Program-made: the position numbers and the translations under genes
Part shown: piece by piece, positions 37,697-46,377 of the stretch
Position numbering within the stretch: position 1 is the stretch's first letter
How the letters are laid out: every line of letters begins with the position of its first letter
Assembly (NCBI GenBank): GCA_014192425.1
Contig: BJHK01000013.1
Span: 36,465-100,464, forward strand
Origin: Planctomycetia bacterium
Lineage (GTDB): Bacteria; Planctomycetota; Planctomycetia; Pirellulales; UBA1268
DNA: 64,000 bases
Reading direction: 5' to 3'
Notes under the pieces: model-generated
What the model was told of the DNA's origin: nothing
Databases searched by the model: none
What the model saw: only the letters and a program-made list of their open reading frames with translations

Positions 37697-38419
37697 TCAG
37701 GTCTGGCGGACGAGCTCGACGCCCGTCGCGTGGTCGAGGTCGGCGGCGTTGCCCTCGTCGGTGTCGATGTGCACCTCGAGCTTGCTCGTTGCGTCGGCCC
37801 GGACGAGGAGGTCGCGGAACACCGTCCCGCAGCTGCCCTTGATCACGAGGCTCATCCGGTCGCCGTCCCGGACGCCGAAGTGCTCGGCGTCGGCGTGGCA
37901 CATGTGGACGTGTCGCTCGGCGCGAATCACCCCTTCGGCGAGCTCGATTGCCCCGGCCGGGCCGACGAGCACGCAGCCGGGCGTGCCGGCGATCTTCCCG
38001 CTTGGCCGCACCGGGAGGTCGATCCCCAGGGAGATGCCGTCGGTGAACGCCAGTTCGACCTGCGAGGCCTTGCGGGTCGGGCCGAGGACGCGAACGGTGG
38101 GCAGCATCTTCCGCTTCGGACCGACGAGCATCACCGTCTCCTCGGCGGCGTAGAAGCCGTCCTGGTAGAGGTTCTTCATCGGGGTCAGCGAGCGGCCCGG
38201 GCCGAAGAGCTTTTCGACGTGCTCGTCGGTGAGGTGGCAGTGGCGGGCCGAGATGCTGACGACGAGTTTTGGGCCGGCCGTGGCGGCCGTCGCCGCCTGC
38301 GACGGCGGCGGGCCGCCGGCCGAGCGGAGGACGATCTCGCGGACGACCCGCTCCACGGCGGCGCGGTCGAGCCCGGCGAGCGGTGCGAAGGGAGCGGCGA
38401 AGGGGGCGGCGACGCTCAT
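37697..38419 (-). CDS. pduL: PduL-type phosphotransacylase
   Basis: Transfers the acyl group from CoA to phosphate in the microcompartment lumen, which regenerates CoA inside the shell. The two metal-binding histidine clusters are visible: [10 protein letters not shown] (His60, His62) and [10 protein letters not shown] (His170, His172, His175). The two PduL beta-barrel domains cover about residues 50-235. Residues 16-33 ([18 protein letters not shown]) form an amphipathic encapsulation helix. Its ATG overlaps the stop of the DeoR-family gene by four bases, so regulator and enzyme are co-transcribed. Confidence 0.95.
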   Translation of the reverse strand: MSVAAPFAAPFAPLAGLDRAAVERVVREIVLRSAGGPPPSQAATAATAGPKLVVSISARHCHLTDEHVEKLFGPGRSLTPMKNLYQDGFYAAEETVMLVGPKRKMLPTVRVLGPTRKASQVELAFTDGISLGIDLPVRPSGKIAGTPGCVLVGPAGAIELAEGVIRAERHVHMCHADAEHFGVRDGDRMSLVIKGSCGTVFRDLLVRADATSKLEVHIDTDEGNAADLDHATGVELVRQT

Positions 38420-39240
38420 GCGCGGCGGCTCCGGCGTGGTGAGGAGGGATCATCGCCGGCGGCGTCCGCGGCGGCGGCCAGCAGCAGTTCGGCACCGGCC
38501 GCGGCGATGGAGTCGCGCCACGGCTGTGCGAGTGCATCGTCGGAGACGAAGACGTCGATCTCGGTGAGCGGGGCCACGAGCGTCAGGCTGCGCCGGCCGA
38601 ACTTGGAACTGTCGGCGACGACGATGACGCGGCCGGCGGCCCGCAGCATCGCCTGCTCGGTCTCGGCGAGGAGGAGGTGGGAGTTGAACAGCCCCTCGGC
38701 GGCGATGCCGGCGGCGGAGAGGACGGTGGTCGCGGCATGCAGCCGGCCGAGCAGTTCGTTGGCGTAGGGTCCGAGGCAGACGCCTGTTCGCGGCGATACG
38801 TACCCGCCGAGCAGCACGAGGTCGGTTCGTGACTCGGAGGCGAACAGGTTGGCGACAGGCAGACTGTTGGTGACGACCTGGAGCGAGCGGCCGACCAGCA
38901 GGCGGGCAACCTCGTACGTGGTCGTGCCGCCGTCGAGGAGCACCGTCTCCCCGTCGGCGATCAGGTCGGCGGCCCGGGCGGCGATCGCCCGCTTGGCGGG
39001 CCAGTGGGCCGGCTGCCGTTCGTCGAACTCCGCCAGCCGCGGCATCCCGCCGGCGTAGAGCACACCGCCATGCGTTCGGCGCACCGCCCCCCGCTCCTCG
39101 AGGGCGTCGAGGTCACGGCGGATCGTCGATTCGGAAACGGCCAGTTCGCGCACCAGTTCCTCGATCCCAACGAACCCGCGGACGCGGATCAACTCCAGAA
39201 TTCGCGACCGTCGGTCGTGGTTTTGCACGGTTGCCAACAT
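38416..39240 (-). CDS. DeoR-family transcriptional repressor of the microcompartment operon
   Basis: A 274-residue regulator and first gene of the operon. The N-terminal winged helix-turn-helix spans about residues 9-65 ([20 protein letters not shown], then [17 protein letters not shown]). The C-terminal sugar-phosphate-sensing DeoRC domain shows [23 protein letters not shown] and [11 protein letters not shown]. Sugar phosphates from fucose/rhamnose catabolism are likely inducers, by analogy with the family. Direct repeats upstream (39294-39381) are candidate operators, which would make the operon autoregulated. Confidence 0.92.
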   Translation of the reverse strand: MLATVQNHDRRSRILELIRVRGFVGIEELVRELAVSESTIRRDLDALEERGAVRRTHGGVLYAGGMPRLAEFDERQPAHWPAKRAIAARAADLIADGETVLLDGGTTTYEVARLLVGRSLQVVTNSLPVANLFASESRTDLVLLGGYVSPRTGVCLGPYANELLGRLHAATTVLSAAGIAAEGLFNSHLLLAETEQAMLRAAGRVIVVADSSKFGRRSLTLVAPLTEIDVFVSDDALAQPWRDSIAAAGAELLLAAAADAAGDDPSSPRRSRRA

Positions 39241-39252
39241 ATTTCAGCCGCG

Positions 39253-39280
39253 AATATGATTGAAAAAAACCTTTTTGCAA
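39253..39280 (-). promoter_or_regulatory. Candidate promoter of the microcompartment operon
   Basis: In the AT-rich leader the minus strand reads TTGCAA (39275-39280), 16 bp, then CATATT (39253-39258), a plausible -35/-10 pair. Transcription would start only a few bases before the deoR-like ATG at 39240, so the message would have a very short or no leader. The match is partial, so this is a tentative call. Confidence 0.35.
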
Positions 39281-39293
39281 GCATTGAATGACC

Positions 39294-39381
39294 GAAATCG
39301 TTCGTGAGTATGAATGAAATCACTCGTGCTCGTTCTTTTTCCATCAAAAAGGACAGGCAAACCCATCGAAAAGGACAGGCA
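39294..39381. repeat. Two pairs of 22-bp-phased direct repeats (candidate operators)
   Basis: Pair one is GAAATCGTTCGTGA at 39294 and GAAATCACTCGTGC at 39316. Pair two is CATCAAAAAGGACAGGCA at 39342 and CATCGAAAAGGACAGGCA at 39364. Both pairs repeat with a 22-bp period, about two helical turns, in the 223-bp gap between the DeoR-family gene and the divergent acetyltransferase gene. DeoR-type repressors often bind such repeated sites, so these are the best operator candidates in the window. Confidence 0.55.
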
Positions 39382-39463
39382 TAATCTGACCGAATAGGTC
39401 ATCAGGAGCCGGCGGAATCAGACGGTAGCCAGCTTTTCCCGGCCGCACGAAAATGGATGGAGC

Positions 39464-39964
39464 ATGACCGTTGCCAGCTTTGTCTGCCTGGATTTAGGCC
39501 AGGTCGCCTCCCATCCCTGCGACGCCTTTGCTATCCGGCCGTTCTGCCCTGCGGATGCCGACCGGGTCGCGGATCTGGTGACAGCCGTCAACGCAGGGGC
39601 CGGCCCGGGTGGCCCCGCGCCGCGGCCCGCGGGCCTGATCGGCGAACTCCAGAGCCGGCCCGGCCGCAGCGTGTCCTGCTGGCTGGCCCGGCCGCGGACG
39701 GCCCCCGCTGAGGCGGCCCCCCGCGGTCTCGTGACGCTGGTTCATGTCCACGACCGCTCCGGTCGCGTTCGCTGGTCGATCGGTTGGCTCCTCGTCCATC
39801 CCGCCGCCCGTCGGGAAGGACTCGGCCGGGCGCTCGTCGCCATCGCCGTGCAGCAGGCCCGGGAGGCGGGCGCGGACGCCCTTTGGGCGGAAACGTCGGC
39901 GGCCTGGACGGCCGCCGCGTTCTGGCGGGCCATCGGGTTCGTGACGGCGCGGCCGGACGGCTGA
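39464..39964 (+). CDS. GNAT-family N-acetyltransferase
   Basis: A 166-residue acetyltransferase. The acetyl-CoA binding motif A is visible as IGWLLVHPAARREGLGRALV near residues 104-123, followed by the motif B region ALWAETSAAWTAAAFWRAIG and a short FVTARPDG end. The N-terminal 20 residues precede the domain start (AIRPFCPADADRV). Substrate unknown. It diverges from the microcompartment operon and shares the repeat-containing gap, so it could be co-regulated, but nothing in its sequence ties it to sugar catabolism. Confidence 0.78.
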   Translation: MTVASFVCLDLGQVASHPCDAFAIRPFCPADADRVADLVTAVNAGAGPGGPAPRPAGLIGELQSRPGRSVSCWLARPRTAPAEAAPRGLVTLVHVHDRSGRVRWSIGWLLVHPAARREGLGRALVAIAVQQAREAGADALWAETSAAWTAAAFWRAIGFVTARPDG

Positions 39965-40025
39965 CCTGCTATCTTCGTTCGGCGGGGTAAATGACGGCCC
40001 CGGGAGGATCCGCAAGGAGAGTGCG

Positions 40026-40526
40026 ATGGGCAGTTCGCCGCGACAGGAGTTCGAGAAGGACATCGACAACGTGCGGCAGATGCACGAGGACCTCGTTCGC
40101 GGCGCCGGCGGCACCCCGGGCGGGACGTGGATGTTCTTCCTCGGCCTCGTCCTCGCGGCTTCGGGTATGTGGTTCTTCCTGAGCAATGTCCACGTGATGA
40201 CGGAGCCCTTCGGCATGGTCTCCGGCGTTCTCGGCCGAGGCTTCGGCCTCGTCGGTCCGGCGATGAGCACTGGGATCGTCTTCGCGCCGATCTTTCTCGG
40301 CCTCGTGCTGCTGTTTTACGACGCGAAACTCAAGTGGGGGTGGGCCCTTTTCTACGTCGGCCTGGCCCTGATCCTGATCGAGATCCTGAGCCGGATCCGC
40401 TTCCAGATGGGCATGCCCGTGAGCAACCTGCTGCTCATGCTCGGCATGGTCGCCGCCGGCATCGGCATGATGCTGCGGAGCTTTCGCGACATGGCGCCCG
40501 AGAAGGGGCCGCCAGCCGGTTCCTGA
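40026..40526 (+). CDS. Small multi-spanning membrane protein, function unknown
   Basis: A 166-residue protein with a charged N-terminus (SSPRQEFEKDIDNVRQMHED) and about four hydrophobic segments: MFFLGLVLAASGMWFFL, a short Gly-rich stretch then GIVFAPIFLGLVLLFY, WALFYVGLALILIEIL, and LLLMLGMVAAGIGMML. No enzymatic motif is recognisable. The ATG at 40026 is preceded by AAGGAGAG, a good ribosome-binding site. It converges with the DinB-like gene, six bases separating their stops. Confidence 0.7.
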   Translation: MGSSPRQEFEKDIDNVRQMHEDLVRGAGGTPGGTWMFFLGLVLAASGMWFFLSNVHVMTEPFGMVSGVLGRGFGLVGPAMSTGIVFAPIFLGLVLLFYDAKLKWGWALFYVGLALILIEILSRIRFQMGMPVSNLLLMLGMVAAGIGMMLRSFRDMAPEKGPPAGS

Positions 40527-40532
40527 CCGCCG

Positions 40533-41054
40533 TCAGGCCGCCGGCATTCCTTCCATGCGCCGCCAGGCACTCATCTGCCCGAGGTGCATCATCATGTGGC
40601 CGCCGCAGTAGAACGCCTGCACCGAGCCGATCGTGGGGAACAGGTCGCGCATCCGCCCCTCGGCCGGGTTCGGCTGCTGAAAGACGTCGTCCGGCGTGCT
40701 CCGCAGGGCCGCGCTCACCATCCGATGCCCCTCTTTGAAGAACTCGACCACCTCCTGCAGCGGCGGATAGAGGTCGAGATCGGGATCGTCGACGCAGGTG
40801 GCGTCCTTGGAAAACCGGACCTCGAAGTGCTCGGGGACGGCGGGCGCCGGATGCCCGATCTGGTGGAGGATCTTCGGCGCGTACAGGGAGAGATGGCCGT
40901 AGATGAAGGCCGGATGGTTCGACGTCACGATCACTCCGCCGGGGGCGGCGAACCGCGGAAAGCGGTCGGTGGGCACGCCGCGCAGGAGTCGCTCGGCGTA
41001 GCCGAGCGAGAGGCCGAGCGAGTCGGCGATCACGTTGCCGAGGGAACGTGGCAT
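40533..41054 (-). CDS. DinB-like four-helix-bundle protein
   Basis: A 173-residue protein with the histidine spacing of the DinB/YfiT metal-binding superfamily: NHPAFIYGHLSLY near residue 47, EGHRMV near 120 and GGHMMMHLGQMSAW near 155. These His residues typically bind a divalent metal in thiol-transferase-like or hydrolase-like relatives, but the substrate is unknown. Start MPRSLGNVIAD at 41054; purN ends 14 bp upstream on the same strand, so the two are probably co-transcribed. Confidence 0.75.
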   Translation of the reverse strand: MPRSLGNVIADSLGLSLGYAERLLRGVPTDRFPRFAAPGGVIVTSNHPAFIYGHLSLYAPKILHQIGHPAPAVPEHFEVRFSKDATCVDDPDLDLYPPLQEVVEFFKEGHRMVSAALRSTPDDVFQQPNPAEGRMRDLFPTIGSVQAFYCGGHMMMHLGQMSAWRRMEGMPAA

Positions 41055-41067
41055 GAGTGTCGTCCTT

Positions 41068-41661
41068 TCACGAGTGGGGAGTCGCGATCCGGCGGATCGC
41101 TTCGGGGAGGGCACGGCATTCCGCGGCGAACACCCGGGCGGCGAGCGACTCGGGCGTGTCGTCCGGAAGGACGGGAACGGTTTCCTGGAGGAGGATCCGG
41201 CCATGATCGTATTCGTCGTCCACCAGGTGCACGGTGCAGCCGGAGACGGTACAGCCCCGGTCGAGCACGGCCCGATGGACGTGCATGCCATGGAAGCCGC
41301 GGCCGCCGAAGGCGGGGAGTAACGACGGGTGGATGTTGACGACGCGTCCGGCGAAGTCGGCGGGGATCCTCACGAGATGCAGAAAGCCCGCCATGACGAC
41401 GAGGTCGGCGTCGGCCGTTCGGCAGACGGCGAAGATCGCGCTGCTCCAGTCCTCGACCGCCCGCCCGGCCGGTGGCAGGACGTGGACCGGCAGGCCGGCC
41501 CGGGTGGCAATGGCGACGCCGCGAACGTCGGGGCGACTGGAGACGACCGCCACGACGCGGGCCGGGAGCCGGCCCGCCGCGATCGCCTCGAGGAGGTTTT
41601 CGAGCGTGCGGCCCGACCCCGAGAGGAGGACGACGAGCCGCAGCGAAGAAGCGTCGCTCAT
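41068..41661 (-). CDS. purN: Phosphoribosylglycinamide formyltransferase (GART)
   Basis: Transfers a formyl group from 10-formyl-tetrahydrofolate to GAR in purine synthesis. The phosphate-binding SGSGRTLENLL (about 14-24), the catalytic NIHPSLLPAF region near residue 110 and the conserved Asp in VDDEYDHGRIL are present. Length 197 is normal. The ATG at 41661 directly abuts the left arm of the 25-bp inverted repeat, so the gene's leader is made of the repeat and its ribosome-binding site is not recognisable. No other pur gene is adjacent. Confidence 0.92.
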   Translation of the reverse strand: MSDASSLRLVVLLSGSGRTLENLLEAIAAGRLPARVVAVVSSRPDVRGVAIATRAGLPVHVLPPAGRAVEDWSSAIFAVCRTADADLVVMAGFLHLVRIPADFAGRVVNIHPSLLPAFGGRGFHGMHVHRAVLDRGCTVSGCTVHLVDDEYDHGRILLQETVPVLPDDTPESLAARVFAAECRALPEAIRRIATPHS

Positions 41662-41744
41662 AAAAGGTGCCAGCCACCAAATCTGGACAAGAGAGGCAAG
41701 GACGGTTTGTGCAATTTACCCAGATTTGGTGGCTGGCACCTTTT
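41662..41744. repeat. REPIN-like 25-bp perfect inverted repeat between ileS and purN
   Basis: Two perfectly complementary 25-bp arms (41662-41686 and 41720-41744) flank a 33-bp spacer. Each arm contains GGTGCCAGCCACC or its complement, itself a small palindrome, and the outer end is A4/T4. This matches REP sequences mobilised by REP-associated tyrosine transposases, arranged as a doublet (REPIN). In the transcript the stem is followed by UUUU just before the purN ATG, a terminator-like shape. No transposase is in the window. Confidence 0.8.
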
Positions 41745-44700
41745 CTCTGAGGATCGAGATTGAGAGGGCGAGGCCGTCCACGTCGACGGACTCCGTCGCG
41801 GCCCCGACGAGGGGACCGAAGGCGATTCCCGTGGCGAGCGTCTCGGCGCCGACGACGTCGCGATGGGCCTCGATCGCCTGCCGCAGGTCCGCCGAGTCGG
41901 TCACGAAGGCAAGCTCGATCCGCTCGGTGAACTCGAGGTCGAGCTTCTTGCGGAACGACTGGACCGCGTGCACGACCTCGTTGACGAGCCCCTCGGCGAC
42001 GAGTTCGGAGGTCAGTTCGCTGGCCACCACCACCACCGCCCGCGGGCTCTCCGCCGCCGCCCAGCCGGGCTTGGCGGTCGTGCGCACGAGGACGTCGTCC
42101 GACGCGATCGTCGCCGTGCCGCCGCCGGGGAGTGGCAGCGTTGTCGTCCCGTCGCGGGCGAGGGCGGCGAGCAGGGCCGCGGGGTCCGCCTTGGCCAGCG
42201 CGTCACGGGCCTTGGGCAGGTCCTTGCCGAGCTTGGGGCCAAGCTTCTTCAGGTCGGGCTGGACCGACCGCGTGATGTAGCGGTCGGGATCGGGGCAGAT
42301 CTCGAACTGCTTGACGTTGAGCTCGTCGCAGACGAGGTCGGCGTGGGCCGCGAGCCAGGTGGCATGCCGGGTGTCGTCGGCGCCGAGGATCACCTCGACC
42401 TTGGCCAGCGGCTGACGGACCTTGAGCTTCTCGGCCGCCCGGGCCGCCCGGCCGAGCGAGGCGATGTCGCGGACGAGGGCCATCCGCGGCACAAGGTCGC
42501 GATCGACGAGGGTGGCATCGCCCGTGGGGTAGTCGGTGAAGTGCACGCTCTCCGGCACCCGGCCGCCGAACGGCACGACGGCCAGGTTCCGCCACATCTC
42601 CTCTGTCACGAAGGGGACGAAGGGAGCCGCCAGCCGCGTGATCACAAGCAGCGTCTCGTAGAGCGTCCAGTAGGCGTCGAGCTTCTCCCGGTTCGTCTCC
42701 GGCCCGCCGTCGGCCCGGCCCGCGGCCCAGAAGCGGTCGCGGCTGCGCCGGACATACCAGTTGCTCACCGCGTCGACGAGCCGGGAGAGTTCCTGGGCGG
42801 CAGGAAAATGGTCGTAGGCGTCGAGCTTCTCGGTCATCGAGGCCGCCACGGCGTTGACCTCGGAAAGCATCCAGCGGTCGAGCTCGCTCCGCTCGGCCAC
42901 CGGCCGCCAGCCGCGTGCCCGGGCGAGGTCGGCATGGTCGAGTGATCGGGGCTCCGCCAGCAGGGCGGCGGGATCGAAGCCGTCGATGCGGGCGTAGATC
43001 ACGAAGAACGCGTAAACGTTCCAGAGCCTGAGGAGAAACTCGGGCACGCTCTCGCGGATCGCCCGCTCGCTGTAGCGGATGCTGGTCCACGGCGGCTGGC
43101 CGGCGAGGAAGAACCAGCGCAGGGCGTCGGCGCCGTACTTGTCGAAGATCTCGGCCGGCTCGCGGTAGTTCCGCTTGCTCTTCGCCATCTTGGCGCCGTC
43201 CTCGCCGAGCATGTGGCCGAGAACGATGCAGGTCTTGAACGGGTGCGGGAAGAGACGGGCCGCGGGGGCGTGCGCGGCGGCAACCCCCGCTCCAGCGGCC
43301 GACTCACCGAACAACAGCGTGCTGATCGCCAGCTGGCTGTAGAACCAGCCGCGGGTCTGGTCGATCGCCTCGGAGATGAAGTCGGCGGGGAACTGGGCGG
43401 CGAACTCGTCCGCGCCGGCATGCGGCCAGCCCCACTGGGCGAAGGGCATCGCCCCAGAGTCGAACCAGCAGTCGATCACCTCGGGCACGCGTTGCATCCG
43501 CGCCCCGGCGACGAACGGCGAGTCGTAGGTGACGGCGTCGATGTAGGGTTTGTGGACGGCGAGGTCGTCGCAGAGGGCGGGGTTGGCCGCCTTGGCCCGA
43601 TCAAAAACCTCCGTGCCCGCGACGCCCGGCTTGGCGAGCAGGGCCGCGTATGACGGGACGGCCTCCATCTTTCCGCTGGTCTCGCACTTCCAGATCGGCA
43701 GCGGCGTGCCCCAGTAGCGCTCGCGGGACAGGGCCCAGTCGACGTTGGTCTCGAGGAAGTTGCCGAACCGGCCATCCCTGATGTGCTCCGGCAGCCAGTC
43801 GATGCGGGCGTTGTTGGCGAGCATCTGCGCGCGGAACCGGCTCGTGCGGATGAACCAGCTCTGCCGCGGATACTGGATGAGCGGGTCGCTCTCCGCACGC
43901 CAGCAGAAGGGATAGTCGTGGACGTACTGCTCCTGGTGGACGAGCAGGTTGCGCGACCTGAGGTCGCGGGTGACGTCGCGATCGCAGTCCTTGACGAACC
44001 GGCCGCTCCCCATGGGGAACGCATCGGTGAACGTGCCGTCGGGGGCGACGGGATTGAGGAGCGTCGGCCCCTTGCCGGGAGCGAACCGTGCCTGCTCGCC
44101 GGCGAGGACGCCGTAGTCCACCTCGCCGAAGGCCGGCGCCACATGGACGATGCCGGTGCCGGAATCGGTGGTCACGAAGTCGGCGGCCACGACCCGCCAG
44201 GCGATGGCCTCGTGGCCGCCGGCCGCGAGCGGCGCCGTGACCGGGCTGCCGGCCACGCGGAACGTGTCGAACGGGGGCAGGTAGGAGCGGCCGACGAGGG
44301 CCGCGCCCGGCATCCGGTCGACGACCGCGAACGCTTTTTTCATGCGCTCGCCGAGCGGCGCGGCGAGTGGCTCGGCGACGACGAACTCCCGACCGTCCGC
44401 CGCGGCGGAATCGCGCAGCACGACGTAGTCGAGGTCGGCCTTCACGGCGGCGAACTGGTTGGCGGGCAGCGTCCAGGGGGTCGTCGTCCAGGCCACGAGG
44501 CTCCTGTTCGTCGGCTGTCCGGCGTCGTCGATGAGCGGGAAGGCGACGTACACGCTCGGGTCGGCCACCTCGCGGTAGCCCTGGCCCACCTCGCCGCTGG
44601 AGAGGGCCGTGCCCCCCTGGGCCCACCACCAGACGATCTTGTGCCCCTGGTAGAGCAGGCCGCGATCGAAGAGCTCGGCCAACGCCCACCAGACGCTCTC

Positions 44701-45168
44701 GACATAGGCGCGATGGTAGGTGACGTAGGCGGCAGAGAGGTCGATCCAGAAGCCGATCCGCTCGGTCAGCGTCTCCCACTCCTTCATGTACCGCCAGACG
44801 CTCTCCTGGCACTTGTGGATGAAGGGCTCGACGCCGTAGGACTCGATCTCGGCCTTGGAGTGGATGCCGAGCTCCTTGCAGACCTCGACCTCGACGGGCA
44901 GGCCGTGCGTGTCCCAGCCCGCCTTCCGCTCGCAATACTGCCCGCGCATCGTCCGGTAGCGCGGGTAGAGATCCTTGATGGTCCGCGTCAGGCAGTGGCC
45001 GGGATGCGGCATGCCGTTGGCCGTTGGCGGGCCCTCGTAGAACACGAACCGTGGCGCCCCGCGGCGGCGCTGGAGCGACTCGGCGTAGGTGCCCCGTTCG
45101 CGCCACAGCCTGGCGATGGCGGCCTCGAGGGCGGGGAAGTCGGGCTTGCCGCGGACGGGTTCGAACAT
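41716..45168 (-). CDS. ileS: Isoleucyl-tRNA synthetase, eukaryote-like (IleRS2) type
   Basis: Charges tRNA-Ile. The class I signatures are HPGH in [11 protein letters not shown] near residue 56 and KMAKSKRNY near 659, with a large editing domain between them (about 200-400, containing [10 protein letters not shown]). The sequence flavour, including [13 protein letters not shown] and the long C-terminal domain, resembles the eukaryote-like IleRS2 group, which is often mupirocin-insensitive. The 1150-residue product starts at [15 protein letters not shown]. Its last residues (KVPATKSG and the stop) are encoded by the arm and edge of the adjacent inverted repeat, so the natural C-terminus has been altered by an insertion. 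Confidence 0.95.
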   Translation of the reverse strand: MFEPVRGKPDFPALEAAIARLWRERGTYAESLQRRRGAPRFVFYEGPPTANGMPHPGHCLTRTIKDLYPRYRTMRGQYCERKAGWDTHGLPVEVEVCKELGIHSKAEIESYGVEPFIHKCQESVWRYMKEWETLTERIGFWIDLSAAYVTYHRAYVESVWWALAELFDRGLLYQGHKIVWWWAQGGTALSSGEVGQGYREVADPSVYVAFPLIDDAGQPTNRSLVAWTTTPWTLPANQFAAVKADLDYVVLRDSAAADGREFVVAEPLAAPLGERMKKAFAVVDRMPGAALVGRSYLPPFDTFRVAGSPVTAPLAAGGHEAIAWRVVAADFVTTDSGTGIVHVAPAFGEVDYGVLAGEQARFAPGKGPTLLNPVAPDGTFTDAFPMGSGRFVKDCDRDVTRDLRSRNLLVHQEQYVHDYPFCWRAESDPLIQYPRQSWFIRTSRFRAQMLANNARIDWLPEHIRDGRFGNFLETNVDWALSRERYWGTPLPIWKCETSGKMEAVPSYAALLAKPGVAGTEVFDRAKAANPALCDDLAVHKPYIDAVTYDSPFVAGARMQRVPEVIDCWFDSGAMPFAQWGWPHAGADEFAAQFPADFISEAIDQTRGWFYSQLAISTLLFGESAAGAGVAAAHAPAARLFPHPFKTCIVLGHMLGEDGAKMAKSKRNYREPAEIFDKYGADALRWFFLAGQPPWTSIRYSERAIRESVPEFLLRLWNVYAFFVIYARIDGFDPAALLAEPRSLDHADLARARGWRPVAERSELDRWMLSEVNAVAASMTEKLDAYDHFPAAQELSRLVDAVSNWYVRRSRDRFWAAGRADGGPETNREKLDAYWTLYETLLVITRLAAPFVPFVTEEMWRNLAVVPFGGRVPESVHFTDYPTGDATLVDRDLVPRMALVRDIASLGRAARAAEKLKVRQPLAKVEVILGADDTRHATWLAAHADLVCDELNVKQFEICPDPDRYITRSVQPDLKKLGPKLGKDLPKARDALAKADPAALLAALARDGTTTLPLPGGGTATIASDDVLVRTTAKPGWAAAESPRAVVVVASELTSELVAEGLVNEVVHAVQSFRKKLDLEFTERIELAFVTDSADLRQAIEAHRDVVGAETLATGIAFGPLVGAATESVDVDGLALSISILREKVPATKSG

Positions 45169-45345
45169 GGATCGGTGGGCGGGGTGAGGATCGCCCCGGC
45201 GACCACCGGGGGCCTTGATCGTACACGCGGCGGAGCCGGAGAGAACGGGGGGCATCCGGGGCCGCACGTCATATGCCGTCTGCGGCGCGGCGTGGTACAA
45301 GAAACCGTCTTGCGGCCCTTTTTCGGTCCTCTCCGGAGCATTCCC

Positions 45346-46128
45346 GTGCCAGCGCATCCCCGGCCCCGCGCCCATGTCCTCATGGAGGCCAACTACCGCC
45401 AACTCCTCGACCGGCGGCCGAACGTCGCCGTGCTGCCCTGGGGTGCGACGGAGGCCCACAACTACCATCTGCCTCACGGCACCGACGTGATCGAGGCGGC
45501 AACGCTCGCCGCGGCGGCCGCCGACGCCGCCGTGGAGCACGGCGCCCGACCGGTCGTCCTCCCCGTGATCCCCTTCGGCAACAACGCCCAGCAGCAGGAC
45601 CAGGTGGCCACGATCCACCTCTCGACGGCCACGTCACTCGCCCTGCTGCGGGACGTGGCGACGAGCCTCGTCCGGCAGGGCATCGACCGGCTCGTGGTCC
45701 TCAATTCCCACGGCGGCAACGACTTCAAGCCGCTCGTCCGCGACGTGGCGTTGGAGACGGGAGTGTTCATCGTCGTCATCGATTTTTGGCGGATGCGGCC
45801 CGACGTGCTGGCACGGATCTTCGCCGAGCCCGGAGACCATGCCGGGGCGATGGAGACGGCGCTGCTGCTCCACATCTGCCCCGACCTCGTCGTCCTACCG
45901 CAGGCGGGCCCCGGCTCGGCCAACGCCTGGAAGCTCGGCCGGCTCAAGCAGGCCGGCGTGTGGACGCCGCGGCCCTGGTCGCACGTCCATCCCGACACGG
46001 GGAGCGGCGACCCGCGGTCAGCCACGGCGGAGCAGGGCCGCGAGTATTTCGCGACGATCGCGGCCGCGGTCGCGGACGTGCTCGTGGAACTGTCGGCAGC
46101 GGAGAAGGGGGCGGTGCCTTACGTCTGA
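45346..46128 (+). CDS. Creatininase-family amidohydrolase
   Basis: A 260-residue metal-dependent amidohydrolase. [20 protein letters not shown] carries the metal-binding Glu and His residues, and [10 protein letters not shown] and [14 protein letters not shown] supply the other ligands of the creatininase fold. The family includes creatininase and enzymes acting on cyclic or formyl amides; the substrate here is unknown. I prefer the GTG at 45346 because homologues keep about a dozen residues before the (L)xEANY block; the ATG at 45382 is an alternative. It diverges from ileS. Repeat copy C follows it. Confidence 0.82.
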   Translation: MPAHPRPRAHVLMEANYRQLLDRRPNVAVLPWGATEAHNYHLPHGTDVIEAATLAAAAADAAVEHGARPVVLPVIPFGNNAQQQDQVATIHLSTATSLALLRDVATSLVRQGIDRLVVLNSHGGNDFKPLVRDVALETGVFIVVIDFWRMRPDVLARIFAEPGDHAGAMETALLLHICPDLVVLPQAGPGSANAWKLGRLKQAGVWTPRPWSHVHPDTGSGDPRSATAEQGREYFATIAAAVADVLVELSAAEKGAVPYV

Positions 46129-46165
46129 GGCTGCTCCCACTTGAGCCTCGTGCGGTTCGCTGGTC

Positions 46166-46296
46166 GGGGCTGCTCGTGCCCCATCGCCGGACGTTCGCTG
46201 CGGGCCTCCAGCCCTCGCTCACTCGGACCTGCCTGCGCTCCGGCATCCTGCCTGCGCTGGGCAGCTTACGCCGGCTCCTGTGGCACGAGCAGCCCC
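46166..46296. repeat. Intergenic palindromic element, copy C
   Basis: A 131-bp element between the creatininase-family gene and the oxidoreductase gene. Its ends (46166-46180 and 46282-46296) are a perfect 15-bp inverted repeat. The core keeps CCGGACGTTCGCTGCGGGCC, CTCACTCG and GCATCCTGCCTGCGCT in the same order as copies A and B. The arm sequence differs from A (GGGGCTGCTCGTGCC against GGGGTTGCCC-TACC), yet complementarity is preserved. Confidence 0.75.
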
Positions 46297-46377
46297 GCCC
46301 GTCATTCGATTCCGGACGCCCGTATGGTGCGCGAGGATCAAGTGTGTCCCGTCTGACGCACCCGGCGGCGGGCCGCG

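Noticed and set aside
43783..45345. The long plus-strand frame preceding the creatininase-family gene
   Set aside because: This part is antisense to ileS. Only the portion from the GTG at 45346 carries conserved creatininase motifs.
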